Below the pieces are notes generated by a model that saw only the letters and a program-made list of their open reading frames with translations, had not been told where the DNA came from and searched no databases. From Algisphaera agarilytica (GTDB lineage Bacteria > Planctomycetota > Phycisphaerae > Phycisphaerales > Phycisphaeraceae), in contig NZ_JACHGY010000001.1 of the NCBI RefSeq assembly GCF_014207595.1, positions 2,300,836 to 2,364,835 of the forward strand: 64,000 nucleotides of DNA. Reading direction: 5' to 3'. Numbering within the stretch: position 1 is the first letter of the stretch; each line of letters begins with the position of its first letter. Made by a program: the position numbers and the translations under genes. Shown piece after piece: positions 42,266 to 51,274 of this stretch.

Positions 42266-42577
42266 ATGAACCGTCGCACCTTTGCCGTTCTCTCCTCGAC
42301 CACCGCTGCGCTCGGCCTGACGCTGGGCGGGTGCTCGACGTCCTCGCTCCATCAGGCCACGGTCGACCAGCCGATGCCCGAGCACCTCGAGATCGCGATG
42401 GCCAGCCCGATGCCCACCTTCGGCGTCGGCGATGAACTGGGTTGGTTGGCGTTCGGCGATCTGGCGTTGGCCCCGATGCCCGGCGAGCCGACCGACGTCC
42501 TGGTGATCGTTAAGGCCGAGCCGATCGATCCCCAGACTTTCGACTGGGTCGGCCAATACCTCGCCCTGGCGGACTGA
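42266..42577 (+). CDS. Small hypothetical lipoprotein
   Basis: A 103-residue protein with AGGAG upstream. The signal sequence MNRRTFAVLSSTTAALGLTL ends in a lipobox GGCS (Cys at about 23). The mature part is acidic and Pro-rich with no recognised domain. It diverges from the SUMF1-type gene; the 290 bases between hold a promoter-like AT-richer stretch near 42010-42100. Confidence 0.7.
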   Translation: MNRRTFAVLSSTTAALGLTLGGCSTSSLHQATVDQPMPEHLEIAMASPMPTFGVGDELGWLAFGDLALAPMPGEPTDVLVIVKAEPIDPQTFDWVGQYLALAD

Positions 42578-42603
42578 ATCACTAATCGACCAATGATGAC
42601 CGC

Positions 42604-42745
42604 ATAACTCCTCCCCCACCGGGGGAGGTGGCCCGCGCAGCGGGTCGGAGGGGGCACTTGCCATCACTCTGCATCCGAACGAGAGGGCTTAACTTCCCCC
42701 TCAGTCGCCTTCGGCGACAGCTCCCCCGAGGGGGAGCGGTTGGCG
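42604..42745. repeat. Palindromic repeat family P5, inverted full copy
   Basis: CTCCCCCACCGGGGGAGGTG at the left and CTTCCCCCTCAGTCGCCTTC then a CTCCCCCGAGGGGGAG hairpin at the right, the reverse order of 23365-23491. It separates the small lipoprotein and tpsA-like genes. Confidence 0.78.
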
Positions 42746-42779
42746 TAACTCTACTTGTGCTTGTGAACAAACGCGGTGA

Positions 42780-44597
42780 TCAGTTGCTGCCCGCCGCGGC
42801 GACGAGTTCGTCGAGGGTGCGGAGGCTGACGCCTTGCGGGGCGATCTTGCCGTAGGTCCACGCCTTGAAGTTCTCGAGTTCCGCCGCACCCAGACCGAGG
42901 TTGGGCATCGCTTCGTTGACCAGTTCGTCCAGGCCTGACAACGCTTCGAGCGTTTCGGGGTCCTGCTTCTTGAGCCATTGGACAAACTCGATCGGGTCGA
43001 TGTCGGTGACCTCGGCATCGGCCATGTAGCGGTCGGCCGACTGCTGGATCATCGAGCGCACCTGCTGGGTCTGGTCCACCGGCGAGGTGGCCGCCGCGCG
43101 GTCCGCGGCGTTGGCCCCGGCCGCGTCGCCCGCCGCCAGGCTGCTGCCCGCGCCCGAGGCGTTGTCCGCGCCCGCGTTCACGAAGAACACGTCTTCATAC
43201 GCTCCGACCGCTTGCTGAGCGGCCTGGTAGTCCAGCCGGTTGGCGCTGACCCGGGTCGTGCCCGGCGTGGCGTTGCCGGTGGGAGAGAGGTTCAGGTCGT
43301 TGAGCACGGTCGCGGCGACCAGGTACTCGAGCAGCGGCTGCTCGTCGAAGTCTTTGACCTTGATGCCCAGCCCGTCTTGCAGCGACGAGGCCAGGCCCGC
43401 ATCCACGGTGGGCGGGCTCACGCTCGCGGTCGTCAGGGGGTCGGTCGGGAGGAAGCGGGCGTAGGCGTCGACGAAGCTGCTGTTCGTGCCCGAGCCAGCA
43501 TCGCCACCGTCGCCGTTGTCTCCACCGTCGCCGTTATCGCCACCATCGCCGTTGTCGCCGCCGTCGCCGTTATCGCCACCGTCCCCGTTATCCCCGCCGT
43601 CGCCGGGGGGGAAGGGTTGGCCGTTGACGATCGACGGGCCCTGGTTGGGGTCGCCGTCGATGTTGATGAAGCCGTCGGGTGCGTTGAGGATCAGTCGATC
43701 GTTGGGGGCCGAGCCGGCGTGGTAGGCGAGCTGGCGGGTGTTGATGGTGATGGTGGCGTCGTCGCTGAAGTTGCCGAAGGCCGAGCTGTCGGTGGAGAGC
43801 GTCAACGATTCGTCGCCGGTGTCGAGGGTGATCTCGCCCGCTTCGACCTGGCCGCTGCGGAACACCGACAGGCCCAGCAGGTCGCCGGCACCGAGGTAGA
43901 CCTGGCCGTCGCTGCCCGCGTCCACGGTGCCGTTGTTGGTGAGCTTGCTTTGTCGTCCGTCGGTCGTGCCGAAGCCTTCGAGCTTGATCAGGATCTGGCC
44001 GTCGGGCCCGTCCTGCAGCAAGATGTCTTGTCCGCTGACCAGCACGATGGTGCCGTTGTCGGAGGAGATCGTGCCGTCGTTGGTGACGTTCTTGCCGACC
44101 AGCACCACGCCCTCACGACCGAACAGGTTGTCCGACAGGTTGGTCATCCGCCCGGTGGCGTCGGTGAAGCGGTCGATGCCGCTGAGGAAGTCGGCGTTGT
44201 CCATGTTCGCCCCGGCCGCGACGATCCGGCCGACGTTGACCACGGCCGTCGGCGAGAACGACACGCCCGCCGGGTTCACGAGGTACACCTGCCCGTTGCT
44301 GCCGAGGAAGCCCTGGATGTTGGTGTGCTGCCCGCCGGTGATGCGGTTGAGCACCGCCGAGTTCGCGTTGGGCTGGTTGAACACGACGCGTTCGGAGTTG
44401 CCGATGTTGAACTGGGTGAACTCGAGGATGGTCCGCTGGGACGTGGTGGTGATCGTCGTGTTCTTGCCGACGGTATCGATCGTGGCGCTGCCGGAGATCA
44501 CCGTGCCGCCTTCGGGTGCGGCGTGGAGGGGCAAAGCGACCGCCGCCGCGACGAGGGCGGTGCCCAGACCGAGCGTGGATTGGATGTGAGGTGTCAT
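42780..44597 (-). CDS. TpsA-like exoprotein with filamentous hemagglutinin N-terminal secretion domain
   Basis: A 605-residue secreted protein. After a signal peptide, the TPS domain shows ILEFTQFNIGNSERVVFNQP, AVLNRITGGQHTNIQGFLGS and VYLVNPAGVSFSPTAVVNVG, which are hallmark residues of two-partner secretion substrates (beta-helix nucleation). A run of NGDGGD repeats (18-base units, about residues 335-370) links to an Ala/Asp-rich C-terminal half. It lies 149 bases downstream of the TpsB-like gene, from which a strong inverted repeat separates it. Probable surface or released adhesin-like protein. Confidence 0.9.
   Translation of the reverse strand: MTPHIQSTLGLGTALVAAAVALPLHAAPEGGTVISGSATIDTVGKNTTITTTSQRTILEFTQFNIGNSERVVFNQPNANSAVLNRITGGQHTNIQGFLGSNGQVYLVNPAGVSFSPTAVVNVGRIVAAGANMDNADFLSGIDRFTDATGRMTNLSDNLFGREGVVLVGKNVTNDGTISSDNGTIVLVSGQDILLQDGPDGQILIKLEGFGTTDGRQSKLTNNGTVDAGSDGQVYLGAGDLLGLSVFRSGQVEAGEITLDTGDESLTLSTDSSAFGNFSDDATITINTRQLAYHAGSAPNDRLILNAPDGFINIDGDPNQGPSIVNGQPFPPGDGGDNGDGGDNGDGGDNGDGGDNGDGGDNGDGGDAGSGTNSSFVDAYARFLPTDPLTTASVSPPTVDAGLASSLQDGLGIKVKDFDEQPLLEYLVAATVLNDLNLSPTGNATPGTTRVSANRLDYQAAQQAVGAYEDVFFVNAGADNASGAGSSLAAGDAAGANAADRAAATSPVDQTQQVRSMIQQSADRYMADAEVTDIDPIEFVQWLKKQDPETLEALSGLDELVNEAMPNLGLGAAELENFKAWTYGKIAPQGVSLRTLDELVAAAGSN
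43496..43606 (-). repeat. 18-base tandem minisatellite coding NGDGGD
   Basis: About six units of GGCGACGGTGGCGATAAC-type sequence (minus-strand reading), differing in single bases, inside the TpsA-like gene. Copy number may vary between strains. Confidence 0.8.
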
Positions 44598-44665
44598 GGG
44601 GTCTCTCTTTCTCGTTCTCCACCAGCCATTTTAGCGGCGTTTATCCCAATCTCGAAGCGGTTTGT

Positions 44666-44731
44666 GTAGGTCAGGTCTTCGACCTGACGGGGTGTGTCTT
44701 GAGTGGATGTCAGGTCGAAGACCTGACCTAC
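44666..44731. repeat. Perfect 23-bp inverted repeat between tpsB and tpsA
   Basis: Arms 44666-44688 and 44709-44731 are exact reverse complements separated by 20 bases. Each arm contains a smaller palindrome, GTCAGGTCTTCGACCTGAC. It could attenuate or stabilise the tpsB-tpsA transcript. Confidence 0.85.
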
Positions 44732-44746
44732 AAGGCGGTTACGTGT

Positions 44747-46699
44747 TTAGTACAGCAGCGTAAAACTGAAGTGAAACTGGGAAGAGCCAGCCGTGGTGCC
44801 CGCGGCGTCTTCCAGCGCTACGCCGTAGTCGATGCGGAAGTTCGCGTTGCGTTTGAACAGCAGGTCGACGCCGACGCCGGCGCCGACGAGGGTTTCGTTC
44901 TGCTCGAAGAACAGGCGGTCGTTGTTGAGGCTGCGGCCGGCGTCGATGAACGCCTTGGCGACCAGATCCCAGTCGGCGCTGCCGTAGGGCTCTTGCGGGA
45001 ACGTGCGGAACGGCTCGCCGAACATCTGCGTGACCGGGCGTTGCTGGCCCGGGGTCGGGGTGAACAGCCGGGGGATGTGCAGGCGGTACTCGGCGGTGGC
45101 GATCAGCACGGTGTCGCCGGCGGTGATGGCTTCGTCGTAGCCGCGGACGGTGTAGAGCCCGCCGAGGACTTCCTGGGCCTGGGGGTTCAGCCGGGAGTCG
45201 GGCACGTACTGGCCGCGGAAGGCGAAGAACAACTCGTGGGCCAGCGTCGAGCCGGGCGTGGAGATGTTCAGCCAGTCGTCGCGGTTGAAGATCGGCTCGA
45301 GGTAGAACGAATGGGTCAGGCTGAAGGGGAACTTCACCCAGTCCGCGTCGGTGTTGAGCCGGCCCAGCCCGTCGATGTCCGGCGAGTCGGTGCCGGCCAC
45401 GCCGTCGAGGTTGAACTCCACGCCGAGGTAGGCCGTGGTGGTGTTCACTTGGGTCGTGTTCTCGAACGCCACGCCGAGGTAAGGCACGAAGAACGGCTCG
45501 GTCTCTTCGATCGCGGCGAACTGGTTATCGACGTAGACCGATTCCCAGCGGGCCCCGCCGACCAGGTCGAGGAAGCTCGGGCCCTTCTGCCAGAAGTTCC
45601 AGATCAGCTCGCCGCCGATGCCGTACTCGGTGCCGTCGAAGTCGGCGCCGGGTGCACCGACGTCGGACGCGGTGAAGTCCTGGAACGTGCCGTAGGTCCG
45701 CCAGTGCAGGCGGTCGTTGGACTCGAAGGGGCGCTCGTAGCTGATGAACAGGGCGTGGGATTCTTCGAAGCCCGCGGTGACGTACTCGATGCTGAAGATG
45801 TCATCGTTGCCGGTGAACTGGGTATCGAGGTAGCCGAAGCGTTCGCGCCAGACGCGGGTGTCGGCGGTGCCGGTGTTGGACAGGTTGAAGAACGCGGTCC
45901 ACGGCTTGGCCTCGCTGACGAGGTAGTCCAGCACGGTGTCGCCCTGCGCCGGGTTTAGCCCGGTGGACACGGCCACGGCGGCGTTGCGGCCGGGGTGGCG
46001 GTTGAGGTCGAACAGGTAGTCGTCGATCTGCCGGCGGTTCACCAGGTCGCCCACGCCGACGGGCGAGTTGGCGAGGATGCGGCGGTGGTTGGGGTGGTTC
46101 ACGCGCTGGCCGTCGGTGATGCGGTCGCCGCTGGCGACGGTGCGCATCTCGCTGACGACGTTGGTGCGGACCAGCAGGCGCAGCGTCGTGTTGCCATCGG
46201 CTCGGAGGTCGCCGCCCCAGACGGCGGTGCCCTGGTCGGTGAAGTCGACGCGGATTTCGTTGGGGTCGGGCGAGACGAGCACGCCGATGATGCCGCGGTC
46301 GTTGAAGTCGCGGACCACGGCGGCGGCGACGTGGTTGGCGGCGCTGGCGTGGAGGGTGTCCAGGGGCAGGGTGTTCAGGTCGCCGAGGCGGACGGGGGTG
46401 TTCGCCGAGCCGGGGCGGGGGGCGACGTAGCCGGTGGGTGTTTCGAGGAACTCGACGACGATGTTGTTCAGGTCGTCCTGAGTGGGCAGGCCCGGCAGGT
46501 CGCGGAGCATGACAAAGTCGAACGCGGTGATCTCGTAGGCCGGCCCGTCCGCGGCGGCGGCCTGGGGCCCGGCCTGATCGCTGCGGAGGGTGGTCGCGTC
46601 GGTGCCGCTGAGCGGGGCTTCCTGGGCGACGGTCCACCACACGCCCGCCATCGAGCCGACGGCGGCCAGGACCTGGGTGCTGGTGCGGAGAAGTTTCAT
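44747..46699 (-). CDS. TpsB/ShlB-type outer membrane transporter
   Basis: A 650-residue protein starting MKLLRTSTQVLAAVGSMAGV at 46699; the frame upstream to 46819 is repeat and promoter. Signal peptide about 1-25; POTRA-like segments (about 50-235: YEITAFDFVMLRDLPGLP and AVVRDFNDRGIIGVLVSPDP); a 16-strand-type barrel (about 240-650) with the VRGYDEA motif of the L6 loop near residue 500 and a C-terminal strand ending in aromatic Tyr (FHFSFTLLY). It secretes the TpsA-like protein encoded next. TpsB-TpsA order on one strand supports an operon. Confidence 0.9.
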   Translation of the reverse strand: MKLLRTSTQVLAAVGSMAGVWWTVAQEAPLSGTDATTLRSDQAGPQAAAADGPAYEITAFDFVMLRDLPGLPTQDDLNNIVVEFLETPTGYVAPRPGSANTPVRLGDLNTLPLDTLHASAANHVAAAVVRDFNDRGIIGVLVSPDPNEIRVDFTDQGTAVWGGDLRADGNTTLRLLVRTNVVSEMRTVASGDRITDGQRVNHPNHRRILANSPVGVGDLVNRRQIDDYLFDLNRHPGRNAAVAVSTGLNPAQGDTVLDYLVSEAKPWTAFFNLSNTGTADTRVWRERFGYLDTQFTGNDDIFSIEYVTAGFEESHALFISYERPFESNDRLHWRTYGTFQDFTASDVGAPGADFDGTEYGIGGELIWNFWQKGPSFLDLVGGARWESVYVDNQFAAIEETEPFFVPYLGVAFENTTQVNTTTAYLGVEFNLDGVAGTDSPDIDGLGRLNTDADWVKFPFSLTHSFYLEPIFNRDDWLNISTPGSTLAHELFFAFRGQYVPDSRLNPQAQEVLGGLYTVRGYDEAITAGDTVLIATAEYRLHIPRLFTPTPGQQRPVTQMFGEPFRTFPQEPYGSADWDLVAKAFIDAGRSLNNDRLFFEQNETLVGAGVGVDLLFKRNANFRIDYGVALEDAAGTTAGSSQFHFSFTLLY

Positions 46700-47044
46700 G
46701 GGTGGATTCCTGTCAGAGACGTCCGTCGCCACACGGGGGACTCGCCCGGTCAACGCCAAGGGATCTACTTTTGTTATAGCCCAGGCTGAGCGGCGATCCA
46801 TTCTTTCTGGCCGACGCATGGCAAAGCGTGCGGCGTGTAACGATTATCGGATGTATGCGGGCCCACTCGTGAGCCAACCAGGGGTATTTCAGGGGTTGGC
46901 GTACGGGTGGCCGGGGCAGAGTCCGCGATGCCCCGGAACGAGAGTACAAGGCGGGCGGTCGATGCACGTCTCCGGGGCTTCGCCCAGCCTCAGCCCCGGC
47001 CACCCGTCGGGGTGTGATGGGGCTCAACCGGATAGGATGCGGCC
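46700..47044. other. Gene-free region with MITE-like copy between tpsB and rRNA methyltransferase
   Basis: The divergent promoters for the TPS pair and the methyltransferase must lie here. The right third is the 101-base element at 46905-47005. No coding frame is credible. Confidence 0.5.
46905..47005 (-). mobile_element. MITE-like 101-base element, copy 2
   Basis: GGGTGGCCGGGGC and GCCCCGGCCACCC ends, 101 bases as in 19648-19748, in the opposite orientation. GCAGAGTCCGCGATGCCCCG and GGGGCTTCGCCCAGCCTCAG arms are shared almost exactly; the 30-base centre is different. It ends 39 bases before the methyltransferase start. Confidence 0.75.
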
Positions 47045-47845
47045 ATGACCGAATCGGCCCCCATCACCAGCCTGACCAACCCCCGGGTGAAGCGGGTGGT
47101 GCGTCTGCGCAAGCCCCGGGAACGCCGCCGGGAGGGCGTACTCTTGGCCGAGGGGCACCGCGAGATTAGCCGGGCGGTCGCGGCGGGGCTGGGGCTGGCG
47201 GAATGGTTCGCGTGTCGGGAGATGCTCGACGACCAGCTGGACGGCTGGCCCGAGGCGGAGCCGACGTGGGTGAGCCGCGAGGTCCTTGCGAAGATGGCGT
47301 ACCACGACAAGCCCGAGGGGGCGTTGGCCGTGTTCGAGACGCCGAGCTTTTCGTTGGGCGATCTGCCCGAACGCGAAGCGGGTTTCTACATGGTCGCGGT
47401 GGGCACGGAGAAGCCGGGCAACCTCGGGGCGATGGTGCGGACCGCGGCGGTCGCGGGGTGCGACGCGGTGTTGGCCGTCGGCCCGGCGGTGGACGTGTTC
47501 AACCCCAACGCCATCCGCAACAGCACCGGCGCGGTGTTCGCGTTGCCGACGGTCGTGGTCGAAGACCCGACCGAGGCGGTGGCGTGGCTGCGCGAGCGGG
47601 GCGTCACTGTCGCCGCTGCGCTCGCCGATGGTGGGGCGGACTGTTACCAGCTTGATTGGGCGAAGCCGGGTGAGGCCTTGGCCGTGGTCGTCGGCCCGGA
47701 ACACGCGGGGCTGGACCAAACGTGGCGCGACGCGGCGGACGTGAAACTCACCATCCCCCAAGCCGCCGGTTCGACCGATTCACTCAACGCCTCGAACGCC
47801 GCGGCGGTGCTGCTCTTCGAAGCGGTGCGTCGGCGATCGTGTTAA
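47045..47845 (+). CDS. SpoU/TrmH family RNA 2'-O-methyltransferase
   Basis: A 266-residue SPOUT enzyme. N-terminal substrate-binding domain (1-105: TNPRVKRVVRLRKPRERRRE, LLAEGHREI), then the knot: TEKPGNLGAMVRTAAVAG (motif 1), NPNAIRNSTGAVFALP, VVVGPEHAGL (motif 2) and STDSLNASNAAAVLLFEA (motif 3). It methylates ribose in rRNA or tRNA using S-adenosylmethionine; the target nucleotide is not clear. Confidence 0.92.
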   Translation: MTESAPITSLTNPRVKRVVRLRKPRERRREGVLLAEGHREISRAVAAGLGLAEWFACREMLDDQLDGWPEAEPTWVSREVLAKMAYHDKPEGALAVFETPSFSLGDLPEREAGFYMVAVGTEKPGNLGAMVRTAAVAGCDAVLAVGPAVDVFNPNAIRNSTGAVFALPTVVVEDPTEAVAWLRERGVTVAAALADGGADCYQLDWAKPGEALAVVVGPEHAGLDQTWRDAADVKLTIPQAAGSTDSLNASNAAAVLLFEAVRRRSC

Positions 47846-47886
47846 TTCGGTAACCCCTACATTTATGGGGGGTATCGGGAGCGCGG

Positions 47887-49512
47887 GTGAGCGTACAATT
47901 GAATCGGTCGAGGCGGCAGCGTTTTGCTGGGGAATTGCGGAGTTTGAAGTTGGCCGACGCGAAGAAACACCAACCCGCCGAGAGCCGTTGGCTCAACAAA
48001 CGCCTGGGCAAGTTCCGGCTGCTCAGCCTGCTCGGGCAGGGCGCGATGGGCAAGGTGTTCCTCGCCGAGGACACGACGCTCAAGCGGCAGGTCGCGCTCA
48101 AAGTTGTCGCCACTTCCAAAGATGATCCTAAAGCCCAGGCCAAGGCCCAGCAGTTTGTCCGCGAAGCCCGGGCCGCGGCGAAGCTCAACCACCCCAGCAT
48201 CGTCAACGTGTTGGAGATCGATCAGCAGAAAGACCTGCTCTACATCGCCATGGACCTGGTGCAGGGCGGCGACGTGAAACAGCTCATCAAGAACAGCGGC
48301 CGGATCGCCCCCGCCAAGGCCTGCGACCTCGCCGCGGATGCCGCCGACGCCTTAGCGTTCGGCCACCGGTTGGGCGTCATCCACCGCGACGTGAAGCCCA
48401 GCAACCTGATGCTCACCCGCGAGGGCCGCTGCAAGCTGGCGGACTTCGGCCTGGCCGACCTGGGCGATCCCAACGACGACTTCCGCATGCCCGACGGGAT
48501 CATCGGCACCCCCTCGACCATCGCCCCGGAGGTCGCCCGCGGCCAGCCCGCCCAGCCCGCGTCCGACCAGTACAGCCTGGGCTGCACGGTGTGGTACATG
48601 CTGACGGGGCAGCCGATCTTCAGCGGGAAGAACGTCCGCGAGGTCTTAATCAAGCAGGCCAACGAGCCCACGCCCTCGCTCGCCGAGCACTGCCCCGACC
48701 TGCCCGACGTGTTGATCCAGGGCATCGAGACGGCGTTGTCCAAAGACCCCGAAGAGCGTCACGCCGACTGCGAAGTCTTCGCCCGGCTGCTGCGTGGCCA
48801 CAGCATCGCGATGGGCCCGGCGGGTTCGAGCATGTCGCTCTCCAGCGCGAGTCTGGCCGCGGTGATGCCGCCGGCCGCGGGCCGACGCCAGAAGACGCCG
48901 TGGCTGATCGCCGGGGCGTCCGTCGCGGCGCTGGCGTTGGGTGGGGGCGCGATGATCGCGTTCAGTGGCAACAACCATGAATCACCTCCGGCTACTCCGG
49001 CAGAATCGCAATCGCTCGAGGCCGAGTCGGTTGCCAGAGTGACTGCGCCCGAAACCGAAGCATTGGAGGAGACAACCGCCACCACCACCACCACGACCGA
49101 GCCGCCACCACCGATCGAGACAGCGTCCGTTCCTCCGACGCCTTTCCCCCCGCCCGCCACCGAGCCCGCCGCAGTGAACGCGGACGTGTTGGAGTTTACC
49201 GCCGATCAAACCCAGCAGATCAAGCCGTTGGTCGCGGACGACACCGTGGTCTCGGTCACCGGCCGGGTCCAGTCGGCTCAACTCAGCCAGTCGGGCAAGA
49301 CCTTCATGGTGAAGTTCGAAGGCAACGGCCGGGGAGACTTCCAGGTGATCTGGAAGCCGAGCGCATACGAAAAGATGGGTACCGCGTTTGGAGGATCCCA
49401 CGGAGAACAGCTCGCCGGCCAACGCATCCGCGTGACCGGCGAGCTTTCCTCCATGTTCGGCACGCCGCAGATCCAAGTGACGTCGCCCGAGCAGATCGAG
49501 ATGCTGGATTAA
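47887..49512 (+). CDS. Transmembrane serine/threonine protein kinase with extracytoplasmic OB-like domain
   Basis: A 541-residue protein with GTG start. The kinase domain (about 38-305) has LGQGAMGKVFLAED (glycine loop), VALKVV (Lys), GVIHRDVKPSNLML (catalytic loop), ADFGLADL (DFG) and IAPEVARGQPAQPASDQYSLG (APE-like). One helix lies at about 338-358. A Thr/Pro/Glu linker (about 365-425) leads to a C-terminal beta domain (DTVVSVTGRVQSAQLSQSGK, VKFEGNGRGDFQVIW, RIRVTGELSS) resembling nucleic-acid-type OB folds. It could sense an envelope or extracellular ligand and signal inward. Confidence 0.88.
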   Translation: MSVQLNRSRRQRFAGELRSLKLADAKKHQPAESRWLNKRLGKFRLLSLLGQGAMGKVFLAEDTTLKRQVALKVVATSKDDPKAQAKAQQFVREARAAAKLNHPSIVNVLEIDQQKDLLYIAMDLVQGGDVKQLIKNSGRIAPAKACDLAADAADALAFGHRLGVIHRDVKPSNLMLTREGRCKLADFGLADLGDPNDDFRMPDGIIGTPSTIAPEVARGQPAQPASDQYSLGCTVWYMLTGQPIFSGKNVREVLIKQANEPTPSLAEHCPDLPDVLIQGIETALSKDPEERHADCEVFARLLRGHSIAMGPAGSSMSLSSASLAAVMPPAAGRRQKTPWLIAGASVAALALGGGAMIAFSGNNHESPPATPAESQSLEAESVARVTAPETEALEETTATTTTTTEPPPPIETASVPPTPFPPPATEPAAVNADVLEFTADQTQQIKPLVADDTVVSVTGRVQSAQLSQSGKTFMVKFEGNGRGDFQVIWKPSAYEKMGTAFGGSHGEQLAGQRIRVTGELSSMFGTPQIQVTSPEQIEMLD

Positions 49513-49543
49513 TTGCTAAGAACCAGTGGCGGGCCTTGGCCCC

Positions 49544-49690
49544 CTCTCCCCTCGGGAGAGGGCTGGGGTGAGGGAACTCCGAGTCGTTTCCATCTCGCCG
49601 CAGATGTTTCCTGCCAGCGCCGACACCACGTTCCCCCTCCGACCGGCTACGCCGCCCACCTCCCCCGGCGGGGGAGGGGTTCCACGCCAT
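49544..49690. repeat. Palindromic repeat family P5, variant copy
   Basis: CCCTCTCCCCTCGGGAGAGG followed about 70 bases later by CCCCTCCGACCGGCTACGCC and CACCTCCCCCGGCGGGGGAG. It separates the convergent kinase and YHYH genes. Confidence 0.7.
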
Positions 49691-49724
49691 TCTCCGCACC
49701 GTGGTTCATATTCATCAGTGCAAT

Positions 49725-50768
49725 TTAACGCTGCGGCGGGGGACGGCGGGGGCGTTCGCCGTCTTCACCGCCACGCCGTTCGCCGCGTCGGCGTTCTCCG
49801 CGTTCGCCACGCTCGGTCCCGTGCGGACGGGCCGGTGCGAAGCTGCGGTCGGGGTTGCCGTAGAAGCTGCGGGGGATGAAGGGGTAGTCTTCGGTGATGA
49901 CGTAGTAGTAGGTGCCGTCGGGGTACTCGGGGGTGACGCCGTGTCGGCCGTTGTGCTGATCGAGGTCGCCGAGGCCTTCGACGTATTCCCAGTCCTGGAC
50001 AAAGGTGCCGTCGTACTTGCCGCCGGGCGAGACGTCGCTGCGGGCGGGCCGGCTTCCCTCTTTGACGCGGTAGCTGCTTGAGGGCTTGATGAGCTTGCTG
50101 GCCGGGTCGTTGGGGTCTTCGTGGACCCACACGCCGTAGATCGGGAAGCCGTCGGCGGCGTATCCGATGAGCACCATCTGGTCGGGCACCCGCGAGGCCG
50201 GCTTGCCCGCGGCCTCTTCGTAGACGCCCACGGGCAGCGCGTGGTAGTGGTACGCGCCGGTGTTTTGGACGTGGGCGTTGTGGTCGTCGAGGCCCAGGTT
50301 GATGTTGCCGGTGAGGGCTTCGTAACGCCAGCCGTCTCGGGGGGCGTCGGCCCCGCGGCCCCGGCCGTTGGGTGTCCAGATCTCCGCGGTGCCGGGCTCA
50401 AACGGCACGCCGTTGATCGCCACGCCGAAGAGAAATCGTCCGCGGACCTCGCCGTCGGCGGCCTCGGGGTCGAGCGGCATGCGGAACGTGTAGTTCTGGG
50501 CGGAGATGGTATTCGGGTTGCCACGCGTCGGGAACCTGCCGGGCACGTGGTCGGGGATGCCGTTGGAGGTGATGAAGCGGTAGCCGTCCTTCTCGGTGAT
50601 GAGCGCTTTGTGCTCGAACCCGTTGACGTTGGCGTACAGCGCCTTCATCTCGGGATCGACCTCGGTGTGGTGGTGTTCCTCGTCGTGTTCCGAGGAGAAG
50701 TGGGCCAGCGAAGACCCGGCGGGCAGGAACAGAGCGGCGGCGAGCAGGGGGGTGGCGATTCGTTGCAT
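49725..50768 (-). CDS. YHYH domain-containing secreted protein
   Basis: A 347-residue protein starting MQRIATPLLAAALFLPAGSS at 50768; the longer frame to 50960 is not supported. After the signal peptide come acidic/His segments (HDEEHHHTEVDPE) and the YHYH domain: GRFLFGVAINGVPFEPGTAE, NAHVQNTGAYHYHALP near residue 180, GYAADGFPIYGVWVHEDPND, and YVEGLGDLDQHNGRHGVTPE. Such proteins are common in planctomycetes and marine bacteria; the His-rich site suggests metal binding. An Arg/Gly/Glu-rich tail ends the protein. Function unproven. Confidence 0.88.
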   Translation of the reverse strand: MQRIATPLLAAALFLPAGSSLAHFSSEHDEEHHHTEVDPEMKALYANVNGFEHKALITEKDGYRFITSNGIPDHVPGRFPTRGNPNTISAQNYTFRMPLDPEAADGEVRGRFLFGVAINGVPFEPGTAEIWTPNGRGRGADAPRDGWRYEALTGNINLGLDDHNAHVQNTGAYHYHALPVGVYEEAAGKPASRVPDQMVLIGYAADGFPIYGVWVHEDPNDPASKLIKPSSSYRVKEGSRPARSDVSPGGKYDGTFVQDWEYVEGLGDLDQHNGRHGVTPEYPDGTYYYVITEDYPFIPRSFYGNPDRSFAPARPHGTERGERGERRRGERRGGEDGERPRRPPPQR

Positions 50769-51274
50769 GGGGGGCTCCAGCGGGAGGGGGAGGCGGGGTA
50801 GAGAGCACAACGCCGATTGACGCGGGTTATTGCAGACCCGTCCTCGCTCAGCCCGCAAGGCTCTATCGTCCGCCCCGACCCGCAACGATTCGGCCGCGAG
50901 CCAAAGCATTTGTTTTTCGTTCAGCCCGGCCCGCCTCCCGCGGACGAAGTCGCAAGCCATCGGAGTGGTGGAACGCGTGTTTCACACCCTGCCAGCCCGT
51001 AAGGCGGGTTTTCTCGAGCTTGGCCGGCCGCCCCCCGACGAAGACACCGCCGGGCGATCCCCGCCTCAACCGTCTCATAACCCGAGAACTGAGTTCATAA
51101 CATGTTGACCTGCTTCACGGTCTTGCTATGTTGTTGTGCAAGAGGGAAACCCCACCGCCCAAACGGTGGTCTGCTTGGCAGGAACCAGGACCTAATTCAT
51201 CGCTAACCGAATCATTTGTTTCGATCGGCCCAAGCACCTGGCTTGTCGCTCAATACTGCGATGGAAGGATCACG
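50769..51274. other. Gene-free 506-base region before the glycosyltransferase
   Basis: No frame has GC3 or codon support. It contains a promoter candidate at 51105-51132 and, downstream, a roughly 140-base leader. A short GGGGCTTCG-like stem is not present; nothing else is recognised. Confidence 0.45.
51105..51132 (+). promoter_or_regulatory. Sigma-70-like promoter
   Basis: TTGACC, 16 bases, then TATGTT preceded by TGC (an extended -10). It lies 143 bases before the glycosyltransferase start. Confidence 0.5.

Noticed and set aside
50830-51108. 92-codon plus-strand frame between the YHYH and glycosyltransferase genes
   Set aside because: No ribosome site, no codon-position bias, no domain; Arg/Ser/Pro-rich as expected of noncoding GC-rich DNA.
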